Notes: generated from the letters alone by a model not told the origin. 64,000 nt of DNA from Amycolatopsis suaedae (GCF_004214935.1 NZ_SFCC01000007.1:62001-126000); one strand, 5' to 3'; shown: positions 25,579 to 33,832, counted from the stretch's first letter. A program made the numbers and translations.

Positions 25579-26183
25579 GCCGCCCCCTTCCCCGCCCGGA
25601 GCGACCGGGCGCGCATCCGCGCCAGCAGGTCGGGCAGCGGGAGCAACGACCCGCTCTCCTCCCGTCCGGTCGTCGTGCTGCGTGCGGTACCCGTGGGGGC
25701 CAGGACGACGCGCGGGTCGGCGGTGATCAGGTCGAGGTGACGCTTCATCGCGGTGCTCCCGGCCACGCCCGGGGGCAGCGCCGGTGCTATCCCGATGGTT
25801 CCGGTGACGGCCTGCAGCGCCAGCAGCAGCGGCGTGTCGACCACGCCCAGCGCGAACCGGGCGAGAAAGTGTGCCGTGGCCGGGTACACCACGACCGTCT
25901 CGCACCACTGGGCCAGTTCCACATGCACGGCCCGGCCCGGAGGCTGCGCGGCCCAGTCGTCGACGATCACCTCGGAGCGGGACAACGCGCTCAGCGCCTC
26001 GGCCGCCACGAACCGGTGCGCGCTCTTCGTCAGCACGACGCGCAGTTCCACGTCCGGGCGTAGCTCGCGCAGCCAGTTGAGCCAGAACGGCAGCAGGGCG
26101 ACGCTCAGTGCGCCGGTGCCGGCGAGCAACAAGCGGCCGGCGTCAAACTCGGGCATGACGCCGCCTTCGACCTTCTGGCCCAC
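25575..26183 (-). CDS. EpiD-like flavoprotein Cys decarboxylase (LanD)
   Basis: This 202-residue HFCD-family flavoprotein would oxidatively decarboxylate the precursor's C-terminal cysteine to a thioenol for AviCys/AviMeCys formation. Visible are LLLAGTGALSVALLPFW, the active-site histidine in VHVELAQWCE, the flavin loop VVVYPATAHFLARFALGVVDTPLLLAL (PASANT-like) and LPPGVAGSTAMKRHLDLI. GTG 26183 follows AAGGGAG; ATG 26156 is a possible start. The precursor ends in Cys54, the expected substrate. Confidence 0.88.
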   Translation of the reverse strand: MGQKVEGGVMPEFDAGRLLLAGTGALSVALLPFWLNWLRELRPDVELRVVLTKSAHRFVAAEALSALSRSEVIVDDWAAQPPGRAVHVELAQWCETVVVYPATAHFLARFALGVVDTPLLLALQAVTGTIGIAPALPPGVAGSTAMKRHLDLITADPRVVLAPTGTARSTTTGREESGSLLPLPDLLARMRARSLRAGKGAA

Positions 26184-26225
26184 CGGGCTCCCTTCTCCCG
26201 TCGCGTGCGGTTCTAAGATGTGGGT

Positions 26226-26268
26226 GACTCGCACCACCGCGCTCCAGACCAGTGCGGTGGTGCGAGTC
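26226..26268 (-). terminator. Strong hairpin between precursor and modification genes
   Basis: A perfect 15-base stem (GACTCGCACCACCGC with its complement) encloses a 13-base loop, between the precursor stop (26307) and the decarboxylase start. It has no T-run. A partial terminator or RNA-stability hairpin here would raise precursor mRNA over enzyme mRNA. Confidence 0.75.
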
Positions 26269-26306
26269 CTTTCACAGAGCCGAGCTCGGCCCGGCGGGGA
26301 ACTCGG

Positions 26307-26471
26307 TCAGCAGGGGCTGGCGATCGTGCGGGCGATCGTCTCCGCGGTCAGGCGGACACAGGGGGCGGACGACGGAGTGAAGCCGGCCTCGTCCATGCCA
26401 TCGTCGAACAACCCCAGCTCGGCGCTGGTGGTGTAGTTGTCGAAGCCCGCGAACAGGTCCTTCTCGTTCAT
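26307..26471 (-). CDS. Class V lanthipeptide precursor peptide (LanA)
   Basis: This 54-residue peptide gene starts at ATG 26471 behind AAGGAG. The acidic leader begins MNEKDLFAGFDNYTTSAELG and continues LFDDGMDEAGFTP. The C-terminal part is SSAPCVRLTAETIARTIASPC: two Cys (38 and 54, the last residue), three Ser and three Thr. A C-terminal Cys with Thr49 five residues before it suits an AviMeCys ring made by the adjacent decarboxylase. The SSAPC start is, as I recall, that of cacaoidin, where the first Ser and the Cys form an N,N-dimethyl lanthionine; cleavage before Phe31, as in lexapeptide's N-terminal Phe, is the alternative. It is the first gene of the minus-strand operon. Confidence 0.93.
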   Translation of the reverse strand: MNEKDLFAGFDNYTTSAELGLFDDGMDEAGFTPSSAPCVRLTAETIARTIASPC

Positions 26472-26570
26472 TTTTCTCCTTCAATGGGTTCTGTCGCCGG
26501 AATGTACGCCGTGGAGCACTTCAGGGAAACAACCCCGACCCCCAGTCGCGGCGAATGGCGACAAGCAAAA

Positions 26571-26598
26571 AGTATCAACGCCAGACGGATCTTGTCAA
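26571..26598 (-). promoter_or_regulatory. Promoter of the lanthipeptide operon
   Basis: On the minus strand, TTGACA (26598-26593) and GATACT (26576-26571) are spaced by 16 bases. Transcription would start near 26564 and give a leader of about 93 bases before the precursor ATG. Confidence 0.65.
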
Positions 26599-26856
26599 CG
26601 CAGATACACAGGTTGCTCTATTCGGAGCAGTCAGTCAATAACTCAATCCCGTGAAAGGTGTTGATCAGTGGCCGACAGGGAGCAGACCGACGAAAGCACG
26701 CTTCAAACAGCGCCACTAGCAGGGGATTTATCCGATCGTCCGAGAATATCAACCGATCGAACCGACAGATTGATGGAGAGGCGGAACCGATCAGCGCAAC
26801 CACATGGGCGCGACTCCGGCAAATCTACTGAAGGCCACCGAGGCGGACACGAACGT

Positions 26857-26886
26857 ATGACAACGACGGCGCCCGAAACATATAAT
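26857..26886 (+). promoter_or_regulatory. Promoter of the lanthipeptide exporter
   Basis: ATGACA (26857-26862) and a consensus TATAAT (26881-26886) are spaced by 18 bases. The implied start is about 42 bases before the exporter ATG, which follows GGAAAGG. Confidence 0.7.
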
Positions 26887-26934
26887 TCCGACTAATTCGC
26901 TCACCATCGACGCATTCACACCGGAAAGGTCTCC

Positions 26935-28755
26935 ATGAACCGAACAACGGCTGAAGAAGGTGTGTCCGGAGCCGGGAACCTGGCCACGCTGCTGCGTTAT
27001 ATTCGCCCGCACCGGGCGATGCTGACCATCGTCGGCACGCTGACGTTGTGCTCCAGCGCGGCGAGCCTGGCCCAGCCGATGATCATCGAGGACGTCCTGC
27101 TCGCGCTCGGAGCGGACGGCGATCTGACCAACCCGCTCCTGCTGCTCGCCGGACTGCTGGTGGTCTCGGCAGCACTCACCGGGTTGACGGTCTGGCTCAC
27201 CAGCCGCACGTCCGAACGAGTGGTCCTGCATCTGCGGCGAACCCTGATCCACCGCCTGATCCGGCTCCGTGTGCGGGAGACCGACAACACGCCGGTCGGC
27301 GACCTGACCACCCGGGTCACGTCCGACACCACGGTGCTTCAGCAGGCCGCGTCGGCCGGGGTGATCCAGCTCCTGGACGGCGCCGTCACCCTCGTGGCCG
27401 CCTGCGTGCTCATGGGGATGCTCGACTGGCGACTCTTCCTGGTGAGCTTCGGCGTCCTGGTGGTCGTGGGGTTGATCGGCGGGATCGTGATGCCCCGGAT
27501 CAGACGCGCCAGCCAGGCGGTCCAGGAGCAGATCGGCGCTGTCGGCGCCGTACTGGAGCGTGCCCTGAGCGCCACGCGAACGGTCAAAGCGAACGCCGCC
27601 GAGCCGGTGGAGACCGCCGCCGCGGACCAGGCGGCGCGCCTGGCGTACCGGGCCGGACTGCGTGGCGCGAAGTACGACGCCGTGATCGGTGTACTCACCG
27701 GTACGGCCGTCCAGGTTTCGTTCCTCATCGTCCTCGGCGTCGGCGGCGCCATGGTCGCTGCCGGCAGCCTGCACGTCGCGACTCTCATCGCCTTTCTGCT
27801 CTACCTGTTCCGGATGATGGGGCCGGTCGCCGGACTGGTCAGTGGTGTCTCCACGGTCTTCCAGGGATTCGGTGCAGTGTCGAGGATCGAACAGGTGGAG
27901 AAGATGGAGATCGAGGACGACGTCGACGTCCGGATACCCGCCCGCCCACGGACCGCACCGACGCTGCGGTTCGACAACGTGCGGTTCGGATACCCGGACC
28001 GGAACTTCCGCATCGACGGGGTCACCCTGTCCGCGCGGGCGGGCGAGCGGACAGCCGTCGTCGGCCCCTCCGGTGCGGGCAAGACCACGCTGTTCGCCCT
28101 CGCCGAACGTTTCTACCAGCCCGACAGCGGGCGCATCCTGCTCGACGAGGTCGATACGGCCACCTTGACCCGCGCGGAGCTGCGGCGCCGCATCGCCTAT
28201 GTCGAGCAGGACTCGACGATGCTCTCCGGCAGCATCCACGACAACCTGACCTACGGCGCCACGACCGCGTCAGGCGACGAGATACGCCAGGTTCTGGCCG
28301 CGACCGGGCTGACCGGGTTCGTCGACGAACTCCCCGACGGGCTGGCGACCGAGGTGGGCTCGCGCGGGGCCATGCTCTCCGGCGGCCAGCGGCAACGACT
28401 GGCGATCGCCAGGGCCCTGCTCAGGCGGCCGGACGTCCTCCTGCTGGACGAGATCACCGCGCAACTGGACGCTCGCAACGAGGAGGCGCTGCGCCAGACC
28501 GTGGAGTCCGTGGCCAAGCAGTGCACCGTGCTGCTGATCGCGCACCGGTTGTCCACGGTGGTATCGGCCGACCAGATCGTCGTCATGCAGAACGGCACGG
28601 TGCGGGCGACCGGGAACCACAAGCAGCTGCTGGCGACCAGTGACCTGTACCGGGAACTGGCGGCCACGCAGTTGCTCACCCCCAACACCCCGGCTGACGC
28701 CGGGATGTCGCCGGCGGGGCCTAGCCTGCACCGGACTTCCAGCGCGGGACACTAG
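26935..28755 (+). CDS. ABC exporter for the lanthipeptide (LanT)
   Basis: This 606-residue half-transporter has six transmembrane helices (about residues 20-320) followed by an ATPase domain: Walker A GPSGAGKTTLF, Q-loop AYVEQDSTMLSG, signature LSGGQRQRLAIARAL, Walker B DVLLLDEITAQLDA and H-loop IAHRLS. It lacks an N-terminal C39 peptidase domain, consistent with leader removal by the M16 pair. It is divergent from the biosynthetic operon. Its stop overlaps that of the sugar kinase gene by four bases, tail to tail. Confidence 0.9.
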   Translation: MNRTTAEEGVSGAGNLATLLRYIRPHRAMLTIVGTLTLCSSAASLAQPMIIEDVLLALGADGDLTNPLLLLAGLLVVSAALTGLTVWLTSRTSERVVLHLRRTLIHRLIRLRVRETDNTPVGDLTTRVTSDTTVLQQAASAGVIQLLDGAVTLVAACVLMGMLDWRLFLVSFGVLVVVGLIGGIVMPRIRRASQAVQEQIGAVGAVLERALSATRTVKANAAEPVETAAADQAARLAYRAGLRGAKYDAVIGVLTGTAVQVSFLIVLGVGGAMVAAGSLHVATLIAFLLYLFRMMGPVAGLVSGVSTVFQGFGAVSRIEQVEKMEIEDDVDVRIPARPRTAPTLRFDNVRFGYPDRNFRIDGVTLSARAGERTAVVGPSGAGKTTLFALAERFYQPDSGRILLDEVDTATLTRAELRRRIAYVEQDSTMLSGSIHDNLTYGATTASGDEIRQVLAATGLTGFVDELPDGLATEVGSRGAMLSGGQRQRLAIARALLRRPDVLLLDEITAQLDARNEEALRQTVESVAKQCTVLLIAHRLSTVVSADQIVVMQNGTVRATGNHKQLLATSDLYRELAATQLLTPNTPADAGMSPAGPSLHRTSSAGH

Positions 28756-30251
28756 CCGTCCGCGTCGGCGCGGCGCTGCTCCTCGGCCAGGAAGTGCACC
28801 AGGTCGGCGGTGGCCGGGTAGAGGGCCCGGTAGTACGGGTAGAAGCGCTCGTACACCGCGGCCCGCTCCGGGTCGGGCGACACCGTCCGCTTCACCGGGT
28901 TCCACGCCGTGACGTCCGGTTCCATGCCCACGGCGACCGCCGCGAGCAGCGCGTCGCCGAACGCCGCGCCGACGGTCTCCCTCGGCACCTCCTGCGCGGT
29001 CCCGGTGACGTCGCTGACGATCCGCGTCCACAGCCCGCCCCGCACGCCGCCGCCCACGGCGACCAGCCGCCGTCCGCCGCCACCCGCCTCGGCCATCGTC
29101 TCCAGGTTGTGCCGCACGCCGTAGGCGATGCCCTCCAGCGCGGCGCGGTAGATCTCGGCGCGGCCGTGTGCCGTCGTCAGCCCGGCGATCACGCCCCGGG
29201 CGTCCGGGTCGAACAGCGGCGTGCGCTCACCGGCGAAGTACGGCAGCAACAGCAGGCCACGTCCGCCGGCCGGCGCGCGCCCCGCCGCCTCGACCAGCTC
29301 GGCGTACTCGCCGCCGGTCAGCCTGCGCAGCCAGTCGGTGATCGCTCCCGACGTGGCCATGCCCGCGGCCAGCGAGAACGTGCCGGGGTGGGTGCCGCGG
29401 GTGGTCCACAGCCCCGGGTGCGGTGTCGGGTCGGCCAGCACCTGGATGAGGAACATCGTTGTGCCGTACATGACCATGGTGTCGCCGGGATCGGTGACGC
29501 CGACGCTGGCGGCCTCCGCCCAGGCGTCCACCGTGCCCACGGTGACCGGCAGCCCCCGCGGCAGGCCGGTCTCGGCCGCCGCCGCGGCGGTGACCGTGCC
29601 CGCGACCTCCGTCGACCACGCCAGCCTCGGCAGCGTGACGCCGGGCGCGCACAGCGGTGCCCAGTCCGGTGCCCAGCCGGCCGCACGCAGGTCGTACATC
29701 GGGTCGCACTGGCTGGCCGAGTGGTGGTCCAGCACGTACTCCCCGGTGAGCCGGTGCACCAGGTAGGAACTGGCCATCAGGAACAGCTCGGTCCGCTCGA
29801 ACACCTCCGGCTCGTGCCGCGCGAGCCAGCGCCACTTCGGCCCGACGGCCTGCGACGACAGGGGGGTGCCGCCACGCTCCACAATGGACTCGGCGCCCAG
29901 TTCCGCGGTCAGCTCCTCGATCTCGGTGCTCGCCCGGGTGTCGACGCCGTACAGGATCGCCGGCCGCAGCGGGCGGCCGTCGGCGTCGGCCGGCAGCAGC
30001 ACCGGCCCGATGCCGGACACTCCGAGGCCGGCCAGCGGGCGCCCGTCCGCCGCGGCCACCAGCTCCCTGGCCAGCTCCAGGAAGTCCTGCCACCAGACGG
30101 TTTCCGCGTCGTGTTCGACCCAGCCGGGATGCGGGTAGGACGTCTCGTGCGGCCGGGTCGCCCGCGCGACGACGGTGCCGGCCGGATCGACCAGCACCCC
30201 CTTCGAGCTCGACGTCCCGATGTCGATGCCGAGCAGCAGCGGATCAGCCAC
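28752..30251 (-). CDS. FGGY-family sugar kinase (xylulokinase-like)
   Basis: This 499-residue kinase phosphorylates a ketose or related sugar. Its N-terminus LLLGIDIGTSSSKGVLVD is the ATPase phosphate-1 motif, and the C-terminal domain has MYGTTMFLIQ, FAGERTPLFDPDARG, EGIAYGVRHNLE and VAVGGGVRGGLW. The GTG at 30251 overlaps the isomerase stop by eight bases, so both are one operon under the LacI operator at 31684. Together with an arabinose/fucose-type isomerase, a pentose or deoxyhexose pathway is likely, but the substrate cannot be fixed. Confidence 0.87.
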   Translation of the reverse strand: MADPLLLGIDIGTSSSKGVLVDPAGTVVARATRPHETSYPHPGWVEHDAETVWWQDFLELARELVAAADGRPLAGLGVSGIGPVLLPADADGRPLRPAILYGVDTRASTEIEELTAELGAESIVERGGTPLSSQAVGPKWRWLARHEPEVFERTELFLMASSYLVHRLTGEYVLDHHSASQCDPMYDLRAAGWAPDWAPLCAPGVTLPRLAWSTEVAGTVTAAAAAETGLPRGLPVTVGTVDAWAEAASVGVTDPGDTMVMYGTTMFLIQVLADPTPHPGLWTTRGTHPGTFSLAAGMATSGAITDWLRRLTGGEYAELVEAAGRAPAGGRGLLLLPYFAGERTPLFDPDARGVIAGLTTAHGRAEIYRAALEGIAYGVRHNLETMAEAGGGGRRLVAVGGGVRGGLWTRIVSDVTGTAQEVPRETVGAAFGDALLAAVAVGMEPDVTAWNPVKRTVSPDPERAAVYERFYPYYRALYPATADLVHFLAEEQRRADADG

Positions 30252-31659
30252 GCGACCACTCGTCGAGCCGGATGCCGAGCAGGTCGGCGGCCGCGCGCAT
30301 CTCGGCACGGCGGTCACCGGGGACGGCGTGGATGTGGTTGGCGCCGAAGTTACGCAGGAACACCTCCGCCGGTGCGTCCAGCCGGGCGAACGCGTGTGGC
30401 CACTCCGGCGTCGACTGCCGCATCAGGGCCGTGTTGGTGTCGTCGTCGTAGCTCTCGAACTCGCCGAGCATCAGCTGCATCCGGTAGTCGCCGCCCTGGC
30501 GGGTCAGCCGGGCCAGCGTCATCTGCCCCGGCGCGGCGATGTGTTGCACAGAGGCACCACCGGCTGGGAAAAAGAACACTTCCGGGTAGAAATTGACCCG
30601 CGCCAGGTTCTCCGCCGGGTCGTCACTGCGCGCGGCGTACCAGGTGGCGTGCTGGCCGGAGTTGCACAGGTCCCAGATGTCGCGGTCGGCGTGGTAGTGC
30701 CGGACGTCGGCGAACAGCACCGGGTCGCCGGAGATCTTGTGGAACAGCTGCATGGTCAGCGCGCCGTCCATGTCGGCCTCGGTGGCGGTGACGTGCACCG
30801 GCTTCGGGCCGTTCCAGTCGTAGGGGTCGTTGAGGAACGCCTCGGTGACGTCCATCGTGGCGAAGTGCTCGGTCAGCTCCGGCTGGGCCTTGATGCCCGA
30901 GAAGTCCAGATTGCGTTCCTCGATGATGTCCCGCACGGCGAGGTAGGAGCGGAGCTGCCGTTCCAGCAGCTCGGGGGTCAGCTTCTTGCCGTCGTAGTGG
31001 ACGCCGGCGGCGTGGGCCTCGATCCACTCGCGCGCCTTGCGGGCCTCGCCCGCGTCGGCCTTCTCCGCACGCAGGACCAGCTCGTACTGGTCGATCTCCT
31101 CGACGTCGACGCCGAACTGCCGCATCCACTGGTCGGTGTTGGCGACGGCGGTGTTCATGCCCATCGGCCTGCCGCCGAACCGGCCGAACGTCGACCCGCG
31201 CAGGGCGGCGACCGCGGCCGCGGCACGGGCTTGCGCGCCGATGGCGGCGGCCAGCTCGGCGTCCTCCGGCCCGCCCCACAGGCGCAGGTGCTCGCGGCCG
31301 ATCTGGTCCAGCGCCCCGCCCGCGGCGAGCATGCCGACCAGGCCGGGTTCGGTCGGGTCGGTGCTGGCGACGAGGACGAGCGGGCTGCGCGTAGCGTCGG
31401 CGGCGAGCATGGTGAAGTGCGGGAAACTCCACACCGCGTAGTAGAAGATCGTCAGGTCGACGTCGGCGGCGGCCACCTCCCTGGCCACCGCCGTGGCCAG
31501 CCGGTTCGTCGCCGCGATGTCGGATCCGGCCACCACGTCGTGACCCGCCGAGCGCAGGGTGGCCACCAGCGCGTCCTGTTTGGACTGGATGAACGCGGCG
31601 TTCCGGGCGTGGACGTGGTCCCGTCCGTCGGAAATGCTGATCACGCCGATGCGGGCCAC
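30244..31659 (-). CDS. L-arabinose/L-fucose isomerase family protein
   Basis: This 471-residue protein has the family's N-terminal Rossmann-like domain (MARIGVISISDGRDHVHARN) and the C-terminal catalytic region with metal ligands near EEIDQYEL, LDFSGIKAQPELTEHF, GDPVLFADVRHYH and HIHAVPGD. It would interconvert aldose and ketose before the adjacent FGGY kinase acts. The promoter carries the LacI palindrome, and the regulator gene is divergent. Confidence 0.85.
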   Translation of the reverse strand: MARIGVISISDGRDHVHARNAAFIQSKQDALVATLRSAGHDVVAGSDIAATNRLATAVAREVAAADVDLTIFYYAVWSFPHFTMLAADATRSPLVLVASTDPTEPGLVGMLAAGGALDQIGREHLRLWGGPEDAELAAAIGAQARAAAAVAALRGSTFGRFGGRPMGMNTAVANTDQWMRQFGVDVEEIDQYELVLRAEKADAGEARKAREWIEAHAAGVHYDGKKLTPELLERQLRSYLAVRDIIEERNLDFSGIKAQPELTEHFATMDVTEAFLNDPYDWNGPKPVHVTATEADMDGALTMQLFHKISGDPVLFADVRHYHADRDIWDLCNSGQHATWYAARSDDPAENLARVNFYPEVFFFPAGGASVQHIAAPGQMTLARLTRQGGDYRMQLMLGEFESYDDDTNTALMRQSTPEWPHAFARLDAPAEVFLRNFGANHIHAVPGDRRAEMRAAADLLGIRLDEWSRG

Positions 31660-31683
31660 GAGTCCTCCTGCTGCGCCGGGCGA

Positions 31684-31729
31684 GTAATCGATTACCGAAA
31701 ACGCTATTGTGCACTCTCAGCAGTGTCAA
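31684..31729 (-). promoter_or_regulatory. Promoter and LacI operator of the isomerase-kinase operon
   Basis: On the minus strand, TTGACA (31729-31724) and TAGCGT (31706-31701) are spaced by 17 bases. The perfect palindrome GTAATCGATTAC (31684-31695) begins six bases after the -10, covering the likely transcription start. The same palindrome controls the transporter operon. Confidence 0.85.
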
Positions 31730-31777
31730 TAGGCGGTGCGTGGGACCCGTATCCTGCGGGTGGACGAGAGGGCAGGC

Positions 31778-32764
31778 ATGGCGACCATCAGCGACGTGGC
31801 GGCACGCGCGGGCGTGTCCACGGCCACCGTGTCCCGCGCGCTCAACGGCAAGTCCACTGTGGACCCGGCACTGGTGGCCAAGGTCCAGCAGGCGGCCGCT
31901 GAGCTGGGCTATCAGCCCAACGGGCTGGCCCGCAACCTGCGCAGGCAGGAGACCGCGGTGCTGGCGCTGATCATCTCCGACGTGGAGAACCCGTTCTTCA
32001 CCTCGATCGCCCGCGGCGTCGAGGACGTCGCGCAGACCTCCGGGTATTCGGTCGTGCTGTGCAACTCCGACGAGAACGCCGACAAGGAGCGCCGCTACCT
32101 CGACGTCGCCGTCCAGGAGCGGGTGGCCGGCGTGGTGCTCTCCCCCACCGGCACCGAGACCGACGTCGCGGTGCTCACCGGGCGGGGCACCCCCGTCGTG
32201 GCCGTCGACCGGCCGCTGGCCGGGGGCACCGGCGACCAGGTGCTGGTCGACACCCGGCGCGCCGCGCGCGAGGCGACCGGGCACCTGCTCGGCCACGGCT
32301 ACCGCCGCGTCGCGTGCGTCACCGGCCCGTCCGGCGTGCGCACGGCCGACGACCGGCTCGCCGGGTACCGCGACGCCGTCGTGGGCGTCCACGACGAGGT
32401 GGTGCGGCGGGCCGAGTACAAGGCCGCGGGCGCCCGGCGGGCCACGCTGGACCTGCTGGACGCCGACCCCGGGACCGACGCGCTGCTGGTCGCCAACAGC
32501 ACGATGGCCATCGGTGTGCTGGAGGCGCTGGCCGAGCGCGGGCTGCGGCCCGGCCGCGACGTCGGCGTGGTCGCGTTCGACGACGCGCCGTGGGCCACCC
32601 TCATCGACCCGCCGCTGACCGTCGTCGCCCAGCCCGCCTACGAGATCGGCGCCGAGGCGGCCCGCCTGCTGCTGGCCCGCATCGCCGACAACACCCGCGG
32701 CCCCACCGCCACCCTCCTCGACGCCCGCCTCATCGAGCGCGGCAGCAGCGTCCAAAGCTCGTGA
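31778..32764 (+). CDS. LacI-family sugar regulator
   Basis: This 328-residue repressor has an N-terminal helix-turn-helix and hinge (MATISDVAARAGVSTATVSRALN...QQAAAELGYQPNGLARNLRR) and a periplasmic-binding-protein-like effector domain. Start is ATG 31778 after AGGGCAGG. It is divergent from the isomerase gene and is the evident owner of the GTAATCGATTAC operators at 31684 and 36470. Its stop TGA lies inside the repeat hairpin that follows. Confidence 0.93.
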   Translation: MATISDVAARAGVSTATVSRALNGKSTVDPALVAKVQQAAAELGYQPNGLARNLRRQETAVLALIISDVENPFFTSIARGVEDVAQTSGYSVVLCNSDENADKERRYLDVAVQERVAGVVLSPTGTETDVAVLTGRGTPVVAVDRPLAGGTGDQVLVDTRRAAREATGHLLGHGYRRVACVTGPSGVRTADDRLAGYRDAVVGVHDEVVRRAEYKAAGARRATLDLLDADPGTDALLVANSTMAIGVLEALAERGLRPGRDVGVVAFDDAPWATLIDPPLTVVAQPAYEIGAEAARLLLARIADNTRGPTATLLDARLIERGSSVQSS

Positions 32765-32813
32765 AGGCCACCTTCACCACGTCTCACGTAATGAAGGTGG
32801 CCTTCACGAGCTT
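32755..32813. terminator. Bidirectional hairpin terminator (GTGAAGGCCACCTTCA family)
   Basis: Two 28-base arms starting AAGCTCGTGAAGG pair around a CTC loop. The hairpin fills the whole gap between the convergent LacI and sugar-binding-protein genes; the LacI stop codon TGA is formed by its left arm and the opposite stop TAG abuts its right end. Confidence 0.85.
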
Positions 32814-33812
32814 CTAACCCTGGTTGAGCCGCGCGTAGACCTGGGCCGCGTTGTCCTTGGTGACCCGCTCGGTCTGCAGGACCTGCTGCTTGGGCACCTG
32901 CTGGCACTCCAGCAGGATCTTCTTCGCCGCGTCGATGGCCTCCTTGCCACCCGTCGGATACAGGAACGTCGCCGCGAGCCGGCCTGCCTCGACCGCCTTC
33001 AGCCCGCCCGACTCGATGGGCAGGCCGTCGATGCCGACGATCTTCACCCCGGTCCGGCCCGCGTTCTGCGCGGCGATGTAGGCACCCTCGGCCATCGGGT
33101 CGTTGTGCGAGTAGATCACCGACACGTCGGGGTTGGCCTTGAGCAGCGCGTCGGCCTGCTGCTGCCCCTTGTCCCGCAGCCAGTCGCCGTCGCCGCTGGC
33201 GACCACCTCGATGTTCTTGCCCTGGATGCCCTGCTTGAAGCCCTCGCTGCGCTCCTTCGCGGGCGTCGACCCGGCCAGGCCCCTGATCTCCATCAGCTTC
33301 CCGCCGCTGGGCAGCAGCGCCTCGGCGACGTACTGGCCGGCCTGCCTGCCGATGTCGACGTTGTCCGCGCCGATGAACGACGTGTAGGCGTCCCCGTCGA
33401 CCTTGCGGTCCAGCACCAGCACCGGGATCTTCTGGTCGTACGCCTTCTTCACCACGGCGGTGAGCGGCGTTGCCTCGTTCGGGCTGATGATCAGCAGGTC
33501 GATCTGCTGGGTGAGGAAGTTCTCCACCTGCTCGACCTGCTTGGAGTTGTCCTGCTGGGCGTCGGCGAAGTTCACGGTGAACTGCGGCACGGCTGCGGCG
33601 GCCTTGGCGATGTCGTCGTCCATCCGCTCCCGGTACGGCTCGGCCTTGTTGGCCTGGCTCATGCCGATGGTGAACTTGCCGTCCTTGTTGCACTCGGGTG
33701 CCGCGCCCGGTTGCTGCCCGCCGGGCTGGGAGTTCTCGCTCGTGGTGCCGCAGGCGGTCACCGCCAGCAACGCGCAGGCTGCCAGCGCGGTGACCCTGGA
33801 CTTCGTTGTCAT
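32814..33812 (-). CDS. Sugar ABC transporter substrate-binding lipoprotein
   Basis: This 332-residue type 1 periplasmic-binding-protein-like lipoprotein has a signal peptide and lipobox AVTAC with Cys21. It starts FTIGMSQANKAEPYRERMDDDI, like galactofuranose-binding YtfQ and ribose-binding RbsB, and ends with VYARLNQG. It delivers sugar to the permease and ATPase encoded just upstream in the operon (20-base gap). Confidence 0.9.
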   Translation of the reverse strand: MTTKSRVTALAACALLAVTACGTTSENSQPGGQQPGAAPECNKDGKFTIGMSQANKAEPYRERMDDDIAKAAAAVPQFTVNFADAQQDNSKQVEQVENFLTQQIDLLIISPNEATPLTAVVKKAYDQKIPVLVLDRKVDGDAYTSFIGADNVDIGRQAGQYVAEALLPSGGKLMEIRGLAGSTPAKERSEGFKQGIQGKNIEVVASGDGDWLRDKGQQQADALLKANPDVSVIYSHNDPMAEGAYIAAQNAGRTGVKIVGIDGLPIESGGLKAVEAGRLAATFLYPTGGKEAIDAAKKILLECQQVPKQQVLQTERVTKDNAAQVYARLNQG

Positions 33813-33832
33813 AGCGCGGTCCTTTCCGAATC

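Larger units (their letters stand above)
26472..26934. other. AT-richer divergent promoter region of the lanthipeptide cluster
   Basis: This 463-bp region between the precursor and exporter genes is visibly less GC-rich than its surroundings. It contains the two promoters listed separately. A 75-codon frame at 26668-26895 is considered non-coding because it is very hydrophilic and runs through the exporter promoter. No regulator gene is present. Confidence 0.7.

Noticed and set aside
22515..26183. Possibility of a thioamitide or linaridin cluster
   Set aside because: HopA1-type, kinase and decarboxylase genes also occur in thioamitide clusters, but no YcaO or TfuA gene is present, nor linaridin CypH/CypL proteins. 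The M16 pair and LLM reductase favour class V lanthipeptide.
26272..26484. 70-codon minus-strand frame overlapping the precursor gene
   Set aside because: It is out of frame with the well-placed precursor start and reads as an Arg/Pro-rich shadow; the 54-codon frame has the ribosome site and the RiPP features.
26668..26895. 75-codon plus-strand frame starting GTG after GAAAGGTG in the lanthipeptide control region
   Set aside because: The product is very hydrophilic, shows no family motif, has codon use unlike the neighbours, and runs through the exporter's TATAAT box. It is not a second precursor because it has no cysteine.
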